Source of the DNA: Dehalococcoidia bacterium | Lineage (GTDB): Bacteria; Chloroflexota; Dehalococcoidia; DSTF01; JACRBR01 | Assembly: GCA_021731085.1 (NCBI GenBank) | Contig: JAKFYB010000004.1 | Coordinates: forward strand, 1 to 64,000 | Length of the DNA stretch: 64,000 nt | Direction: 5' to 3' | Shown: positions 16,781 to 24,881 of the stretch, in pieces | How positions within the stretch are numbered: the first letter of the stretch is position 1 | How the letters are laid out: each line of letters begins with the position of its first letter | Program-made: the position numbers and the translations under genes | Notes under the pieces: model-generated | What the model was told of the DNA's origin: nothing | The model's input: the letters and a program-made list of their open reading frames with translations, nothing else | The model's database searches: none

Positions 16781-16954
16781 TTCATCCCTTCATCGTGTTC
16801 ATCGTGTTCATCGTGTTCATCGCTTGGCAGCGCCTGCAACCGACCCCTGCCAAGCGTGAAGGCTGCGGCTCGCTTGGCAGCCGCTAGCCTTTAGGCACAC
16901 CGTTGCCAACCGCCAACCGAGATTCGCGCTGTCGCTTGGCAGTCGGTTGGCAAC
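16781..16954. repeat. Iteron-like array beside the primase gene (candidate replication origin)
   Basis: TTCATCGTG occurs three times in tandem (16789-16815) with partial units on either side. It is followed by CGCTTGGCAG at 16821, 16871 and 16933, the same word inverted at 16847-16856, and GGTTGGCAAC at 16945 with its inverse at 16902. The array lies immediately 3' of the primase-helicase gene. Repeated sites next to a replication protein are typical of phage and island origins. Confidence 0.6.
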
Positions 16955-16974
16955 AGGCAGATTGCCTAGCGACG

Positions 16975-18780
16975 TCAGTCCTCCTCGTCCGGAAGCCGAT
17001 AGGACTTCGCCTTGGACTGGCTGTCCTCATCGGCGATGAACTCCAACACCCGGTTGCTCCGAACCAGGTCCCTGATCCGCTCTTTGACCGTGCGTTCTCC
17101 GGCCTGCGTCGCGTTACGCACCACCTCCACGAGCGTCGAACCGCGGACACCATCCGGCCCGGCATGGAAGACAGCCGTCAGCACGTCGTCGTCCGAGACC
17201 TTGCTTGCGGCAGATCGCACCGTGGCGGCAAAGTCGATCCGTTCGCGATCAAAGGAAAGGGTGAGGTCATCGAGGACATCCTCCGCGTCGCGGACCTTCG
17301 TCCACTCGAGAATCAGCATGTCGGGCTTCTTGTCCTTTTCGATGCTGATGCAGAAGCTGAGCCAGCCCGAAAGGACAGTGGAGCCTCGGATACGGTCCGT
17401 CCCGCTGTCGCGTTTGGTCATCGGCGGCTTCTTCCGATCGTGGTGCGCGGCGATGAATGCGCAGCCGTGCTCAGCAATGAGGCGGTCGATGGTCGACGTG
17501 AGGAGGGCCATGTCGCGGGAGTCGTTCTCATCGAGCGTATGAGCGTTGCGCAGGGGATCGAGGATGACCACGTCTGTGCGGGTCTCCACGATCAAGCGTT
17601 CCAGTTCGGCGACTCCGTCGTCTGAGGCAAGATTGAGTTGGGTGAACACCAGGAGGAATCGCGAACGACTCTCCCCCACCGCTCCGTCCCACACCTTCCT
17701 CAGGCGTTTGCGCATCCCTCTTCTTGAACCTTCTAGCGCGACGTAGAGGACCGTGCGTGGTGTGGGAACGGGATACCGCCCGAGAATCGGCGTGCCTTCA
17801 GACAAGCACCGCGTCAGGCGCAACAGGAGGTTCGTCTTACCGATGCCCGTGCTGCCGGCGAGGAAGCCCCTTCCATCGAGCGGCAGAATCGCACCGCCGG
17901 AACCATCGCCGATGACGACGTCGAGGGACTCGTCTTCATCGGCGAGCCATTCGTCGACGGTTCGTGGGGAGTTCGCACCGACGGACGAGGAAGGCGCCCA
18001 CGCAGGCGCACGTCCCGCCAGTTGCTCGAGTTCCGCGGATGTGTTGCCGGCCTCGAACCAATCCTTGATGTCTCCCTTCTCCGGCAGGTTGGGGAGAGTA
18101 AGCACTTTGAGATCCTTTGCTGGGCTGGCCAGGACACGTCCAACCCTGTCCATGAGCGTGCGCCCTGGCTCGTCGTTGTCCGGACATAGGACGACTTCCC
18201 GTCCTGTGAGCGCAGCCAGGGCTTCGCCGAAGTCCTTCTGAGCCGCGCCACCACAAAGGGAGACCGCCAGTAAGCCCTGAGCAACGGCAGCATCCGCGGC
18301 CGGTTCTCCTTCAACGACGTACACGCGCTTCGTGGGGCGCTCGGCTAGCAGGCCGGCGTTGTACAGCGGCAGCTCCGAGAGTTTCAGCCCGGACAGGCCG
18401 TCGTCGAAGGAGCCGTTAGGCAGTCGCCACCGGCAGCGCTTCTGGCCGCGACCGTTCTCCTCGCGCCCGTGGATCGCGACAGGCTCTGCGCCATGTGGGT
18501 AGGCCCACTCCTGCACGACCTGCCAAGAACCGCTTGTCGTGTACGCCATCCCTGATTGCTCCCCCAATCCACGAGTGCGAAGGGCTCCGAGAACCGTCGC
18601 CTGGTCACAGCCGGCATGGCAGTACACGACAATGGCCGTTCGATTGCCTTGCTGGACAGAGAAGGAAGGGTTGCGGTCTTCGTGATCGTCTGCCGGGCAG
18701 TGGACATTCACGCCAGACCGGCAGGGGCACCGATCTCTCCCGCAGCGGAGAGCTGCCCGCACGGCGTCGGCGGTGGTCAT
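16975..18780 (-). CDS. Phage-type primase-helicase (CHC2 zinc, TOPRIM, RepA-like ATPase)
   Basis: A 601-residue replication protein of the element. A CHC2-like zinc module (CPC at 18-20, then HCPADDHEDRNPSFSV, VYCHAGC) is followed by TOPRIM residues VEGEP (156-160) and DNDEPG (201-206), then a RecA-like ATPase with Walker A AGSTGIGKTN (308-317) and the Walker B-like VVILDPLRN. The end (LRDLVRSN..LEFIADED) resembles a winged helix. This DnaG-RepA combination primes and unwinds DNA in phages and islands. Directly downstream of the HTH gene (5 nt) and next to the iteron-like array. Confidence 0.9.
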   Translation of the reverse strand: MTTADAVRAALRCGRDRCPCRSGVNVHCPADDHEDRNPSFSVQQGNRTAIVVYCHAGCDQATVLGALRTRGLGEQSGMAYTTSGSWQVVQEWAYPHGAEPVAIHGREENGRGQKRCRWRLPNGSFDDGLSGLKLSELPLYNAGLLAERPTKRVYVVEGEPAADAAVAQGLLAVSLCGGAAQKDFGEALAALTGREVVLCPDNDEPGRTLMDRVGRVLASPAKDLKVLTLPNLPEKGDIKDWFEAGNTSAELEQLAGRAPAWAPSSSVGANSPRTVDEWLADEDESLDVVIGDGSGGAILPLDGRGFLAGSTGIGKTNLLLRLTRCLSEGTPILGRYPVPTPRTVLYVALEGSRRGMRKRLRKVWDGAVGESRSRFLLVFTQLNLASDDGVAELERLIVETRTDVVILDPLRNAHTLDENDSRDMALLTSTIDRLIAEHGCAFIAAHHDRKKPPMTKRDSGTDRIRGSTVLSGWLSFCISIEKDKKPDMLILEWTKVRDAEDVLDDLTLSFDRERIDFAATVRSAASKVSDDDVLTAVFHAGPDGVRGSTLVEVVRNATQAGERTVKERIRDLVRSNRVLEFIADEDSQSKAKSYRLPDEED

Positions 18781-18785
18781 CGCCT

Positions 18786-18977
18786 TCAGTCGAGGTCCTC
18801 GGCCGACTCCCGCAGGCGAAGGACGAACTCCTCGACGTCCGCCACGGCGACGCGCCTGGACCCGCCGATCTTTACCGAACGGAGCTCACCACGACGAATG
18901 AGTTGGTAGGTGAACGATCTGCCGAGCCCGATTCGTCGAGCAGCTTCGCTCACCTTCAGTAGCAGTACCTCAGACAT
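18786..18977 (-). CDS. Excisionase-like helix-turn-helix protein
   Basis: A 63-residue MerR/HTH_17-type DNA-binding protein: LLLKVSEAARRIGLGRSFTYQLIRRGELRSVKIGGSRRVAVADVEEFV, which covers the HTH plus the wing. The start at 18977 has GGAGGT 3 nt upstream. First gene of the leftward replication operon, ending 5 nt before the primase start. By size and place it could be the excisionase or a regulator of the operator region at 19027-19079. Confidence 0.8.
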   Translation of the reverse strand: MSEVLLLKVSEAARRIGLGRSFTYQLIRRGELRSVKIGGSRRVAVADVEEFVLRLRESAEDLD

Positions 18978-19026
18978 GTCACCTCCGCCGTCCCGAAAGA
19001 ACAAAGGTTCGCTGGTGTCCATTCTG

Positions 19027-19079
19027 GGCCGTTGACGGCCGGGTTGGCTAGGCTTATAGTCCTAGTTACATTCCTAGTT
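19027..19079. promoter_or_regulatory. Control region between the HTH/primase operon and a rightward gene
   Basis: A GGCCGT-TG-ACGGCC palindrome (19027-19040) lies just upstream of the HTH gene. Two direct TCCTAGTT repeats 12 nt apart (19060-19067, 19072-19079) cover the -35 area of a leftward TATAAG element at about 19053-19058. The arrangement is that of an operator for a repressor or excisionase. Confidence 0.5.
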
Positions 19080-19159
19080 CTGGGGAGGCACGCCCGATTG
19101 TCGCAAAGGTTCACATCCACCCAATCAGGGAGCGACTGGCCTACGCCGGGGTCGAAGTC

Positions 19160-20137
19160 ATGAATCCAGGCTTTGCTCCCCGCGTTCGTCACAGGCTTCT
19201 AATTCCAGAGGACGTCCGTTTCGTGCGTGAGGTGAACACCACAGAACGCGAACAAGCAAGGCGTTACGTGCCGCCCGTTTGGGACGCGGCCGGGGAGCCG
19301 GACCACCTCGTCTGGCGGAGTGTTCTTGCCCGTGATGTCGACCCTGATGAGACGCTCCATTGTCTGTGGGAGTACGTACGACTCCCTGAGAACCCCACAG
19401 AGCGAATTCCCAAGTTTGTGCAAACGTGGGGACTCCTGGAATGGGGACCGGGATCGGAGTTGGCCGAGAGCGAGAAGGAGCAGGGCTTTGCAGAATGGAT
19501 CGAAGCGGCTGAAGAGGCCGAGCGGTTACTGAGGGCGTTTGTCATGACGGAGCAAGGCGACCTTGTTCCCGAGGATCTGTTGTGGGACCTCCGCGAGGGC
19601 GATCGCCGGCAGTACTACTCCTACGACGAGGAGTATGGCGTGAGACCCATTTCCCAAGAAGAGATCCAAATCCTCCGGGTCAGTCGCCAACGAGACTACT
19701 TCGACACAGAGCGTCGCGCTGGACGAGGCCTCGCCCTGCAACGCGCGCTGATCGTGAACCTCCTCGGAGAGATAGTCATGCCGCCTGAGAATAGGTCGTG
19801 GGGCGACGAAAGGACCGTCCAAGGCGAACCGGCAGTTCCGCTCCTGTTTGGCTACACATGGGATGATCGCGGTCGACGTGTCGAAGCCCGTGCGTCCGGT
19901 GTGCGCGAGATTGTTGCTTCGCACCTCCTCTCGATTTTCGCCAGTTCGCAGCCCGACGTGTTTATTTGCTCGGTTTGTGGCAGGCCATTTTCGACCGAGT
20001 CCGCGCAGACACTTCGTCGACCGCGCGCGGGCGTGAGGAGGCTCTGCAGCGAAGCCTGCCGAATCGCGGCAAAACGGGAGAGCAATCGTGCTTCGTGGAA
20101 CAAGAACAAGGACCGATGGCGACCATCCCGTGGGTAG
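19160..20137 (+). CDS. Island protein with C-terminal four-cysteine zinc finger
   Basis: A 325-residue protein of unknown function. The N-terminal ~250 residues are acidic and rich in Trp and Tyr with no motif I recognise. The C-terminus FICSVCGRPFSTES...RRLCSEACRIAAKRESNR is a CGNR-like zinc finger with a basic helix. It lies between the element control region and the integrase, 12 nt before the integrase GTG, and is probably co-transcribed with it. Abi- or regulator-type roles are possible but unsupported. Confidence 0.65.
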   Translation: MNPGFAPRVRHRLLIPEDVRFVREVNTTEREQARRYVPPVWDAAGEPDHLVWRSVLARDVDPDETLHCLWEYVRLPENPTERIPKFVQTWGLLEWGPGSELAESEKEQGFAEWIEAAEEAERLLRAFVMTEQGDLVPEDLLWDLREGDRRQYYSYDEEYGVRPISQEEIQILRVSRQRDYFDTERRAGRGLALQRALIVNLLGEIVMPPENRSWGDERTVQGEPAVPLLFGYTWDDRGRRVEARASGVREIVASHLLSIFASSQPDVFICSVCGRPFSTESAQTLRRPRAGVRRLCSEACRIAAKRESNRASWNKNKDRWRPSRG

Positions 20138-20149
20138 AGGAGGCAAAGG

Positions 20150-21271
20150 GTGTCAGGCAAGCGTGCAAACGGTGAAGGCAGCATTCATAAACGAAAGGAC
20201 GGCCGCTGGGCCGCCTCTATCAGCACGGTCGGAGGCAAACGAAAGCACTTCCTGAGCAAGGACCGCGACGTGGTCGCCCGCAAGCTGCGCGCTGCCCTCA
20301 AGTCGCGCGACGACGGTCTACCCTTCATCACGGAGCGCCAAACAGTCTCGCAGTACATGTCCAACTGGCTGAAGACCGTCCGCTCAAGCCTAAAGGAGCG
20401 CACCTGGGATCGATACGAACAATACGTTCGTCTTCACATTGTTCCCACGCTTGGCAAGACATCACTCGACAAGCTGTCACCGCAGCAGTTGCAGCGCCTG
20501 TACGCCGAGCGGTTGGAGAACGGCTCGTCGGCGGCCACGGTTCATCACCTCCACGCGACGATCCACAAGGCCCTCAAACAAGCGGTTCGTTGGAACCTCG
20601 TGGCGCGGAACGTGGCAGAGCTCGTCGACCCACCACGGATCACGCCTCACGAGATGATGACGCTGTCGCCTGACCAAGCACGTGCATTGCTTGCGGCCGC
20701 AGAAGGTGATCGACTGGAGGCGCTCTATGTATTGGCCGTCACCACGGGCATGCGCCAGGGTGAGCTGCTCGGTCTACGCTGGCGCGACGTCGATCTCGAA
20801 GTTGGCTCTGTGCAGATTCGCGGTTCGATGCAGGCGACGAAGTCCGGACTGAAGATCGCGGAGACGAAGACCGCTGGTTCTCGTCGGCAGGTGTTGCTCT
20901 CAACTCAACCGAAGGACGCGCTCAGGCGCCACCGCAGACGTCAGAATGAGGAGCGCCTCCGAGTCGGTGAAGCCTGGGAGGACACCGACCTCGTCTTCGC
21001 CAACCAGGTCGGGAAGCCGATCCCCGCTGGCAACCTCACGACCAGATCCTTTCAGCCCCTCCTCAAGAAGGCGGGCCTGCCGCGCATCCGTTTTCACGAT
21101 CTGCGCCACACGTCCGCGACGCTGTTACTAGGCGAGGGCATTCACCCGAAGATCGTGTCGGAGATGCTCGGGCACAGCAAGATTAGTACGACCCTCGATC
21201 TGTACTCACACGTCACGCCAACAATGCAGCAGCAGGCCGCCGACGCCTTCGACGCGATCCTGTCGCGCTAG
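20150..21271 (+). CDS. int: Tyrosine recombinase / phage integrase
   Basis: A 373-residue integrase from GTG 20150 (AGGAGG 6 nt upstream). N-terminal AP2-like arm-binding segment (GSIHKRKDGRWAASIS), SAM-like core-binding domain (residues ~65-160), and the catalytic domain with Arg202 (TGMRQGELLGLRW), HDLRH (His316, Arg319), His342 (LGHSKIST) and nucleophile Tyr352 (LDLYSHV). All catalytic residues are present. With a tRNA-Tyr 1.1 kb to the right whose 3' end faces the element, the tRNA is the likely attachment site, although no matching direct repeat was found at the left end. Confidence 0.95.
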   Translation: MSGKRANGEGSIHKRKDGRWAASISTVGGKRKHFLSKDRDVVARKLRAALKSRDDGLPFITERQTVSQYMSNWLKTVRSSLKERTWDRYEQYVRLHIVPTLGKTSLDKLSPQQLQRLYAERLENGSSAATVHHLHATIHKALKQAVRWNLVARNVAELVDPPRITPHEMMTLSPDQARALLAAAEGDRLEALYVLAVTTGMRQGELLGLRWRDVDLEVGSVQIRGSMQATKSGLKIAETKTAGSRRQVLLSTQPKDALRRHRRRQNEERLRVGEAWEDTDLVFANQVGKPIPAGNLTTRSFQPLLKKAGLPRIRFHDLRHTSATLLLGEGIHPKIVSEMLGHSKISTTLDLYSHVTPTMQQQAADAFDAILSR

Positions 21272-21413
21272 CCAAAACCTTGCCTAATTGGATCACTTAG
21301 ATCATCATATCTCCATTGCGTATTGCTGACGATAGGCCACACTGGCGACAGGTTCTGACGCCTACGTAGCTCAACCTGAAGCGATTGCGGACGACGCTTA
21401 ACGTGGAGGATGA

Positions 21414-21746
21414 ATGACTACGGCTACCCTCGACACTGCTGCAATAGAACTCCCGGACGCGCAAGCGGCTGCCCTCTTCGACAAGCGAGCGCGAGTCCTC
21501 GTGGGGCTAAGCGGAGCAGAATTCGTCGCGTTGTGGCGAAAGGGAGAATTTGCAGATACCGATGACGAAAACATTGTCCACATGACAATGCTGCTTCCAC
21601 TCGTGCTCGACCTTCCCTCCACGAGCCCGCCGCAGAAGCCGCAGCGTAGCGCTACCAAACTGGGCGTCATCATCGACGACTTTGTGGATAAGCTGCGGCG
21701 GGGAGTATCTCGTCAGTGGCAGGAAAGAATCCACACGAAGCCGTAG
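21414..21746 (+). CDS. Small cargo protein, first gene of a pair
   Basis: A 110-residue protein preceded by GGAGGATGA-like sequence (GTGGAGG 4 nt before the ATG). It begins TTATLDTAAIELPDAQAAALFDKRARVLVGLSGAEFVALWRKGEF, a helix-rich start like an antitoxin or small adaptor. It overlaps the next gene by 31 nt, so the two are probably made together. Sits between integrase and tRNA, the usual place for element cargo. Confidence 0.6.
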   Translation: MTTATLDTAAIELPDAQAAALFDKRARVLVGLSGAEFVALWRKGEFADTDDENIVHMTMLLPLVLDLPSTSPPQKPQRSATKLGVIIDDFVDKLRRGVSRQWQERIHTKP

Positions 21747-22258
21747 CGAACTTCTTGCATCCTATCCAGGCAGCCTTGGCGTGCTTCACGCCAGCGGTGC
21801 TAGTACATCATCGCGGCTATCACGTGGGCAGGCAGAACGTGCTCCTCGTGTCCGATGATCAACCGATCAATCTCCGCGGTGCGCCAGGCCTAGATCTGCA
21901 TTTCTCTCACCGGTACGAGATCGTGCGGACTGACGATCCCGATAGAGGCCCGTGGAAAGTGAAGTCGCTAGGTTACATGTACAAACTCGAGGACGCAGCA
22001 AGCGCCAAGGAATTGTTGTCTTACCACTGGCACCCCGAAGGTAAATGGAAGTTGCCTCATCTTCACGTTAACGCGTTTCTCCCCGATCCGAATCGACATC
22101 TGAAAGATGCGCACCTGCCAACGCAGAGGATCTCAGTGGAGGATGTCCTTGAACTCGCGGTCGGTCTAGGCGCCGAACCTCTTACAGGCCGGGCACATGA
22201 TTGGGAGACGACATTGGCGGCGACAAGGGATCGCTTCATGCGGTACAAGACCTGGTAG
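21716..22258 (+). CDS. Cargo protein with HWHP/PHLHV histidine motifs
   Basis: A 180-residue protein from GTG 21716. Beta-rich core YEIVRTDDPDRGPWKVKSLGYMYKLED, then LLSYHWHPEG and LPHLHVNAFLP, whose clustered His could be catalytic or metal-binding. The layout (small upstream partner, overlapping start, His-rich second protein) recalls TumE/DUF6516-like toxin-antitoxin pairs, but similarity is weak by eye. Defence or addiction cargo is a reasonable guess only. Confidence 0.55.
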   Translation: MAGKNPHEAVANFLHPIQAALACFTPAVLVHHRGYHVGRQNVLLVSDDQPINLRGAPGLDLHFSHRYEIVRTDDPDRGPWKVKSLGYMYKLEDAASAKELLSYHWHPEGKWKLPHLHVNAFLPDPNRHLKDAHLPTQRISVEDVLELAVGLGAEPLTGRAHDWETTLAATRDRFMRYKTW

Positions 22259-22357
22259 GCGGCTGATCGTCCGCATCCGTCCGTAGCGGTTGCTGTCACG
22301 GTAGCTGTCACAACATGAAGAAAGGCGCCCGAGAGGCGCCGTTCCGATTCTACAAAG

Positions 22358-22434
22358 TGGTCCCAGGGGCGGGATTCGAACCTGCGATACACGGTTTTAC
22401 AGACCGTTGCCTTAAACCACTTGGCTACCCTGGG
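22358..22434 (-). tRNA. tRNA-Tyr (GTA) with a short, class I-like variable loop
   Basis: Acceptor stem CCCAGGG / CCCTGGG, encoded CCA (22358-22360), D arm GCC-AAGTGGTTTAA-GGC, anticodon arm ACGGT-CTGTAAA-ACCGT with anticodon GTA, then only 5 nt (GTATC) before the T arm. The T stem GCAGG / CCCGC has one A-C mismatch. Bacterial tRNA-Tyr normally has a long variable arm, so this is atypical. Its 3' end points to the integrase, suggesting use as an attachment site. Confidence 0.85.
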
Positions 22435-22532
22435 ATGCCCGTATTCTAGCAGTCAATATCGCAACTCGTTAGACCGCCGCCGAACCGCGCGACCGCGTGC
22501 AGCACGCACCCTCTTGTAGACTGCGACCGCGT

Positions 22533-23540
22533 ATGAACATCGCGAACCTCCGCAACCGCCTCCTCTTCTCGATGATCTTCGGCATTCTCGTCTTCGCCGG
22601 CCTCCTGGCCTATGGCGACTTCGAGGCCGTCGTTCGCAGCTTCGGCGAGTTCGAGTGGTGGCTCTTCCCCATCATCCTGCTTATCACCTGCGGCAACTAC
22701 GCCCTCCGCTTCGTCAAGTGGGAGTACTACCTGCGCGTCATCGGCGTGACGGGGCTTAAGCGGTGGGACAGCTTCCTCATCTACTTCTCCGGCCTCGGCA
22801 TGACCGTTACGCCCGGGAAGGTCGGCGAATGGCTGAAGAGCTACCTCCTGAAGGAAGTCCACGGCACGCCCGTCACCAAGTCCGCCCCGATCCTCCTCGC
22901 GGAGCGCCTCACGGACAGCGTCGCCCTCCTCATCCTCTGCGCCTTCGGCGTCATCGCCTTCGCCACCGACACCTGGCCCATCATCGTCATCATCGCCGTC
23001 CTCTGCGCCATCGGCGTCGGCGTCTCGCGCCATCGCCCCACCGCCCTCGGCATCCTTCGATTCCTCGCGCGCATCCCACTGCTCAAGCGCTTCACCGGTC
23101 AGTTCGAAGAGTTCTACGAGAGCACCTACACCCTGATGGCGCCACGCGGACTCATCCTCATGACGCTGCTGAGCGTCGTCTCGTGGTCGTTCGAGGTCTT
23201 CGCGTACTTCCTCACGCTCGTCGGCCTCGGCGTCGACCCCACCTTCGACACGCTCCTGAAAGCCGCGTTCATCCTCCCGATCTCAACGCTGGCCGCCGCC
23301 ATCGCCTTCACACCCGGTGGCCTTCTCGTCGCCGAGATCGGCCTCACAGGCCTGTCCCGCCGCCTCCTGGACCTGACGCGCGACACCGCCACCGTAGGCA
23401 CGGTCATCATCCGCATCGCGACGCTGTGGTTCGGCGTCGTAATCGGCCTCATCGCCTTCGCCATCCTCGCCCGCCGCCTGCAAAAGCAAGGCATCTCCCT
23501 CGAAGCCGACATGGCCCTCGAGGGCGACGCCGCGGGATAG
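22533..23540 (+). CDS. Flippase-like integral membrane protein (LPG synthase TM / UPF0104 family)
   Basis: A 335-residue protein with about eight membrane spans. Recognisable family segments are ALRFVKWEYYLRVIG, IYFSGLGMTVTPGKVGEWLKSYLLK and LAAAIAFTPGGLLVAEIGLTGL. The family covers the membrane part of lysyl-phosphatidylglycerol synthase and AglD-type lipid-linked sugar proteins; it is thought to move or modify lipid carriers. The start at 22533 gives MNIANLRNRLLFS; TAGACT lies 10 nt upstream, so the transcript is nearly leaderless. Followed within 3 nt by a GNAT gene. First chromosomal gene right of the tRNA. Confidence 0.85.
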   Translation: MNIANLRNRLLFSMIFGILVFAGLLAYGDFEAVVRSFGEFEWWLFPIILLITCGNYALRFVKWEYYLRVIGVTGLKRWDSFLIYFSGLGMTVTPGKVGEWLKSYLLKEVHGTPVTKSAPILLAERLTDSVALLILCAFGVIAFATDTWPIIVIIAVLCAIGVGVSRHRPTALGILRFLARIPLLKRFTGQFEEFYESTYTLMAPRGLILMTLLSVVSWSFEVFAYFLTLVGLGVDPTFDTLLKAAFILPISTLAAAIAFTPGGLLVAEIGLTGLSRRLLDLTRDTATVGTVIIRIATLWFGVVIGLIAFAILARRLQKQGISLEADMALEGDAAG

Positions 23541-23542
23541 CC

Positions 23543-23986
23543 ATGCCAACCATCCGCCCGGCCACCAGCAACGATAGAGCGGCTGTAGCGAGCCTGATGG
23601 ACGCGTACTCCAGCGAGACCGCCGCAGCCCAAATAGCTGCTCCAAATGAACAGGTGATTCTCGTCGAGAACGCCGCAACCGGGCCGATCGGCTTGGTTAG
23701 CTTCAGCATCGCGGCACAGGGTTCTTCCGGTGTGAATGTCGGCGAAGTCACGGCCTTGTTTGTCGCACCAGCGCATCGCCGAGGGAAAATAGCGATGCTG
23801 CTCCTCGCAGAAGCGGAACGCACATCGCGTGATCAAGGCATCGCTGAGCTCAGGGCGCGCGTGGACAACGCTAACGCGCCGGCCGCGGCGTTCTTCCGCG
23901 CAATGGGCTACACACCGATCGAGAGCGGATTCAGAAAGCAGCTCCCGCCCAAACGCAGCGCCAAGTCACGCCGCGCAGAAGGCTAG
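23543..23986 (+). CDS. GNAT family N-acetyltransferase
   Basis: A 147-residue single-domain acetyltransferase. TIRPATSNDRAAVASLM opens beta-1, VGEVTALFVAPAHRRGKIAMLLLAEAE is the acetyl-CoA pyrophosphate loop (RRGKIA variant of R/Q-x-x-G-x-G/A), and NAPAAAFFRAMGYTPIESGFRKQL closes the fold. Starts 2 nt after the flippase-like gene stop, so co-transcribed. The basic end (KRSAKSRRAEG) is unusual. Substrate unknown. Confidence 0.85.
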   Translation: MPTIRPATSNDRAAVASLMDAYSSETAAAQIAAPNEQVILVENAATGPIGLVSFSIAAQGSSGVNVGEVTALFVAPAHRRGKIAMLLLAEAERTSRDQGIAELRARVDNANAPAAAFFRAMGYTPIESGFRKQLPPKRSAKSRRAEG

Positions 23987-24119
23987 TCGGCGCGCGTAGG
24001 GGCGTGCCGTGGCAGGCCTCTCACCGTTCAACCAACTCGAACATGCGAAAGCGGGCCGGCAGAAGGTCACCGGGTTCCAGTCGATCCTGTGTGTCTTTTC
24101 GCCGAACCACGGCGGACGA

Positions 24120-24659
24120 CTACGGCGTTGCCAGAAACCGTTGTACTGCGGGTGGCATAAGTGGCGACAATCCCGACATCGGCTCCGAAACGTCATTCAC
24201 TTCGAAGCCACGGGGCGTCCACCGGTACGTGCGGTACCCGCCGACCCTGATCTTCATCTTCTTGCAGATCTGCTTCGCCGCGACGCCGTAGCCCACGGGC
24301 ACATACAGATAGAAAATCTGGTTCGGAATCGACGCAATGCGTGCCCACGAGCGCTTCGCTTCGGCCTCCGTGACGGAGTCCTTGTCCTCGACGACGGCCG
24401 TCATTGCCAGGTGTGTCTCACCAGTGCTGATCTTCTCAACGACCACGATGTCCGGCGCAATCTGCTCGTCACCCACCTGAACGGCCATCGTCACACTCGG
24501 CGCGTTCACATGCGCCCGCAGCGCGGGAAGCTCCGCCGTCGGGAATTCGAAGCGTGCTGCCGCAATCTCCTGGATCGCCTTGACCAACCCCTCGCTCTTC
24601 GTCCGCTCAGTGCGATCCAACAGCGAGTCTATGTCTTCCCAGCGCGTGTCCATGGTCAT
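24120..24659 (-). CDS. Hypothetical protein, PD-(D/E)XK-like core possible
   Basis: A 179-residue protein starting at 24659 with GGAGGGG 9 nt upstream. The middle reads APDIVVVEKISTGETHLAMTAVVEDKDSVTEAEAKRSWARIASIPNQIFYLYVPVGY, in which PD...ExDK spacing and the following helix recall the PD-(D/E)XK nuclease fold. The frame stays open upstream for 280 codons as an antisense shadow of the thiolase gene. It stands alone, divergent from thiolase. Nuclease activity is only suggested. Confidence 0.6.
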   Translation of the reverse strand: MTMDTRWEDIDSLLDRTERTKSEGLVKAIQEIAAARFEFPTAELPALRAHVNAPSVTMAVQVGDEQIAPDIVVVEKISTGETHLAMTAVVEDKDSVTEAEAKRSWARIASIPNQIFYLYVPVGYGVAAKQICKKMKIRVGGYRTYRWTPRGFEVNDVSEPMSGLSPLMPPAVQRFLATP

Positions 24660-24881
24660 AGCGGCAATCCCCTCCGGCCCGTAGCTTCGTGTCGCCGTCA
24701 GGTTAGTGCACCCCTTCACAAAGCTCAAACGGGCGGCGCCTCGGTGGATCGAGCCGCTGCCCTTCCCTATCCTTAGCGAGCGTCCTCCGCCATCCGGTGC
24801 GGCGCGCTCCCCAGACACGGCGCCCTCGCACGCGCCCCAACAAGAGACAGCCCGCACGGGCACCAATCGGAGGAAGCACAC

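Noticed and set aside
22763-23542. N-terminal extension of the GNAT gene
   Set aside because: The extension is a low-complexity Arg/His shadow of the flippase-like gene; the GNAT fold begins at 23543.
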